Shown: piece by piece, positions 5,525 through 6,361 of the stretch
How the letters are laid out: every line of letters begins with the position of its first letter
Position numbering within the stretch: position 1 is the stretch's first letter
Assembly (NCBI GenBank): GCA_009776565.1
Contig: WRNQ01000100.1
Location: forward strand, 1 to 6,361
DNA from: Synergistaceae bacterium
Lineage (GTDB): Bacteria > Synergistota > Synergistia > Synergistales > Aminobacteriaceae
Direction: 5' to 3'
DNA length: 6,361 nucleotides
Program-made: the position numbers and the translations under genes
The notes under the pieces: model-generated
What the model saw: only the letters and a program-made list of their open reading frames with translations
What the model was told of the DNA's origin: nothing
Databases searched by the model: none

Positions 5525-5959
5525 TCATTCAAACGGGTCCGCGAGTTGCTCCAAAATTGCTCTAATAACATCTCCAGCCGGAGACCAATCTCTCAACGCT
5601 TCATATGAAGCGTACCACTCCCAACCTGAGGATTGAGCTGGGCGTTCTTCGTCCTGATAGCTGCCTCGATAAAAACTATCGGAATATGGGTTTCTTAAGC
5701 TATTTGGCAGGAAGAACCCGTTCGGCGGCAGATGAGGATATTGGTCTGGGAAGATAAGCAACATAGGTACGAAATTCCTGCCAGGATTTGCTTGCCGCCA
5801 AGCATCAGGTAGATTGAACTCGTGAAACATCACCCAGTGACAATCATTATCAAGTTCAACTCGCCCACGTTTAAAATAATTATGAGCTATATCCGCAACC
5901 TGTTGCTGGATCAGTTCTTTCTGCCAAGGCTGTTTCTCGCCAAAATAGGATGCAGGCAT
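5525..5959 (-). CDS. Stand-alone E2-like protein, paralogue of the Ubl-E2 E2 domain, active-site residues changed (144 aa)
   Basis: Nearly full-length match to residues 102-258 of the Ubl-E2 fusion: SYFGEKQPWQKELIQQQVADIA, AWRQANPG, FPDQYPHLPPNGFFLP, SGWEWYASY and WSPA. The ubiquitin-like domain is absent. C40 (DNDC) matches C138 of the fusion. At the WYCTH motif of the fusion this copy has WYASY, losing C220 and H222, and H194 has no counterpart. The protein also lacks about 11 residues after WSPA. It may therefore be a non-catalytic E2 variant, like UEV proteins of eukaryotes, that partners or regulates the active E2. The ATG at 5959 is 8 nt after AAGGAAG; a GTG directly before it (5962) would add one residue. 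It is the first gene of the minus-strand cluster, with 153 nt before the next. DNA similarity to the fusion gene is moderate, so the duplication is not recent. Confidence 0.85.
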   Translation of the reverse strand: MPASYFGEKQPWQKELIQQQVADIAHNYFKRGRVELDNDCHWVMFHEFNLPDAWRQANPGRNFVPMLLIFPDQYPHLPPNGFFLPNSLRNPYSDSFYRGSYQDEERPAQSSGWEWYASYEALRDWSPAGDVIRAILEQLADPFE

Positions 5960-5962
5960 CAC

Positions 5963-6298
5963 TGGTACTTCCTTTACGTTATAGCGAATGTAGTGGAGTT
6001 ACTGCAGTTCGCTTTCTATGCTATATAGGCACAGTTTCAAATCGCATTAAGTCAATTACGTATTATTAACTACAAAAAGATACTACTTGAGAGGGGCGTG
6101 CGAGTATAGCCATATTCTCCCAGACTAGTTTTAAAGTCCTGCTTCAAAACCCCAAATAATTTGAGCAAGGCATTATATCATCTAACCCTCGGCAAGTCAA
6201 GACAATTCTCGCGTCTTGCAAATAAAGGTAATTCGCCCACTAAAATATCCCGCCCAATTATATTTATGCTTATCCCCATAGTTCCTCATTGCAACCCC
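5963..6298. other. Intergenic region, no supported gene
   Basis: I see no convincing coding sequence here. The open frames are short, lack ribosome binding sites or begin outside good contexts. The region holds several inverted repeats (5983-6013, 6102-6119, 6138-6170, 6198-6218) and is the likely control region of the minus-strand cluster. On that strand a TTGACT (6050-6055 on the plus strand as AGTCAA) and a TATATA box occur, but 22 nt apart rather than 16-18. No canonical promoter for the operon could be fixed. Confidence 0.5.
5983..6013 (-). promoter_or_regulatory. Imperfect inverted repeat in the operon leader
   Basis: AGCGAATGTAGT (5983-5994) pairs with ACTGCAGTTCGCT (6001-6013) with one bulged base and one G-T pair, around a 6-nt loop. 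It sits just upstream of the ribosome binding site of the first minus-strand gene. It may be an operator for a dimeric repressor or a leader hairpin in the mRNA. The sequence alone does not decide. Confidence 0.4.
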
Positions 6299-6327
6299 TT
6301 GAAAGTTCTGAAAAAAGGTAGTATAAT
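6299..6327 (+). promoter_or_regulatory. Near-consensus sigma-A/sigma-70 promoter, reading out of the window
   Basis: TTGAAA (6299-6304), an exact 17-nt spacer and a perfect TATAAT (6322-6327) form a strong vegetative promoter on the plus strand. The predicted start is near 6334. The following sequence is A/G-rich and contains AAAAGGGGGA (about 6344-6353), which could serve as a ribosome binding site for a gene beginning just past the right end. Transcription would be divergent from the conjugation operon. Confidence 0.75.
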
Positions 6328-6361
6328 AGAGGAAAGGGAAGCGGAAAAGGGGGAATAAGGG

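Noticed and set aside
6161..6358. Plus-strand 65-aa frame at the right end
   Set aside because: It starts at TTG without a Shine-Dalgarno and spans the strong promoter at 6299-6327. The shared MSKAL beginning with a frame at 165 (ATGAGCAAGGC) rests on about ten bases and looks like chance.

Overview
The window looks bacterial and most like Bacillota (Firmicutes). Shine-Dalgarno sites are strong (GGAGG or AAAGGA type), promoters are vegetative sigma-A type (TTGAAA-17-TATAAT, extended TGATATAAT), GTG/TTG codons appear near starts, and base composition is intermediate. The host assignment is an inference; no taxonomic marker gene is present.

Left end (1-193): a plus-strand extended -10 box drives what looks like a compact structured RNA of about 110 nt. 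It folds as one long rod (nt 29-116) and ends in a strong intrinsic terminator (nt 113-139) whose 5' arm shares four bases with the foot of the rod. It lies just upstream of an unrecognised plus-strand gene (194-907, 237 aa).

Centre (1036-5959): seven same-strand (minus) genes, listed in transcription order. (1) A stand-alone E2-like (UBC-fold, bacterial E2 family E type) protein. (2) A small helical or coiled-coil protein. (3) A NYN/LabA-type PIN-like nuclease. (4) A ubiquitin-like domain fused to an E2-like domain. (5) An unrecognised 192-aa protein. (6) A JAB/JAMM metallopeptidase fused to an E1-like (ThiF/MoeB) adenylating enzyme, overlapping gene 5 by ATGA. (7) A small protein built on three 21-aa repeats. 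Genes 4-6 form the core of a bacterial ubiquitin-like conjugation locus. Such loci were predicted from gene neighbourhoods and related ones (Bil, Bub, type II CBASS E1/E2) are linked to phage defence. What is unusual here is the second, apparently degenerate E2, the NYN nuclease and the two novel small proteins around the core.

A working model, by inference: the E1 activates a ubiquitin-like C-terminus, the E2 domain(s) transfer it, and the JAB domain processes or removes it. The NYN nuclease or one of the small proteins would be effector, target or regulator. No protein in the window ends in glycine, and the E1 shows no cysteine at the usual thioester position, so the chemistry is not the textbook cascade.

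Right end (5963-6361): about 400 nt without a convincing gene. It contains inverted repeats in front of the operon and, at the very end, a near-consensus plus-strand promoter that probably serves a gene starting just outside the window.
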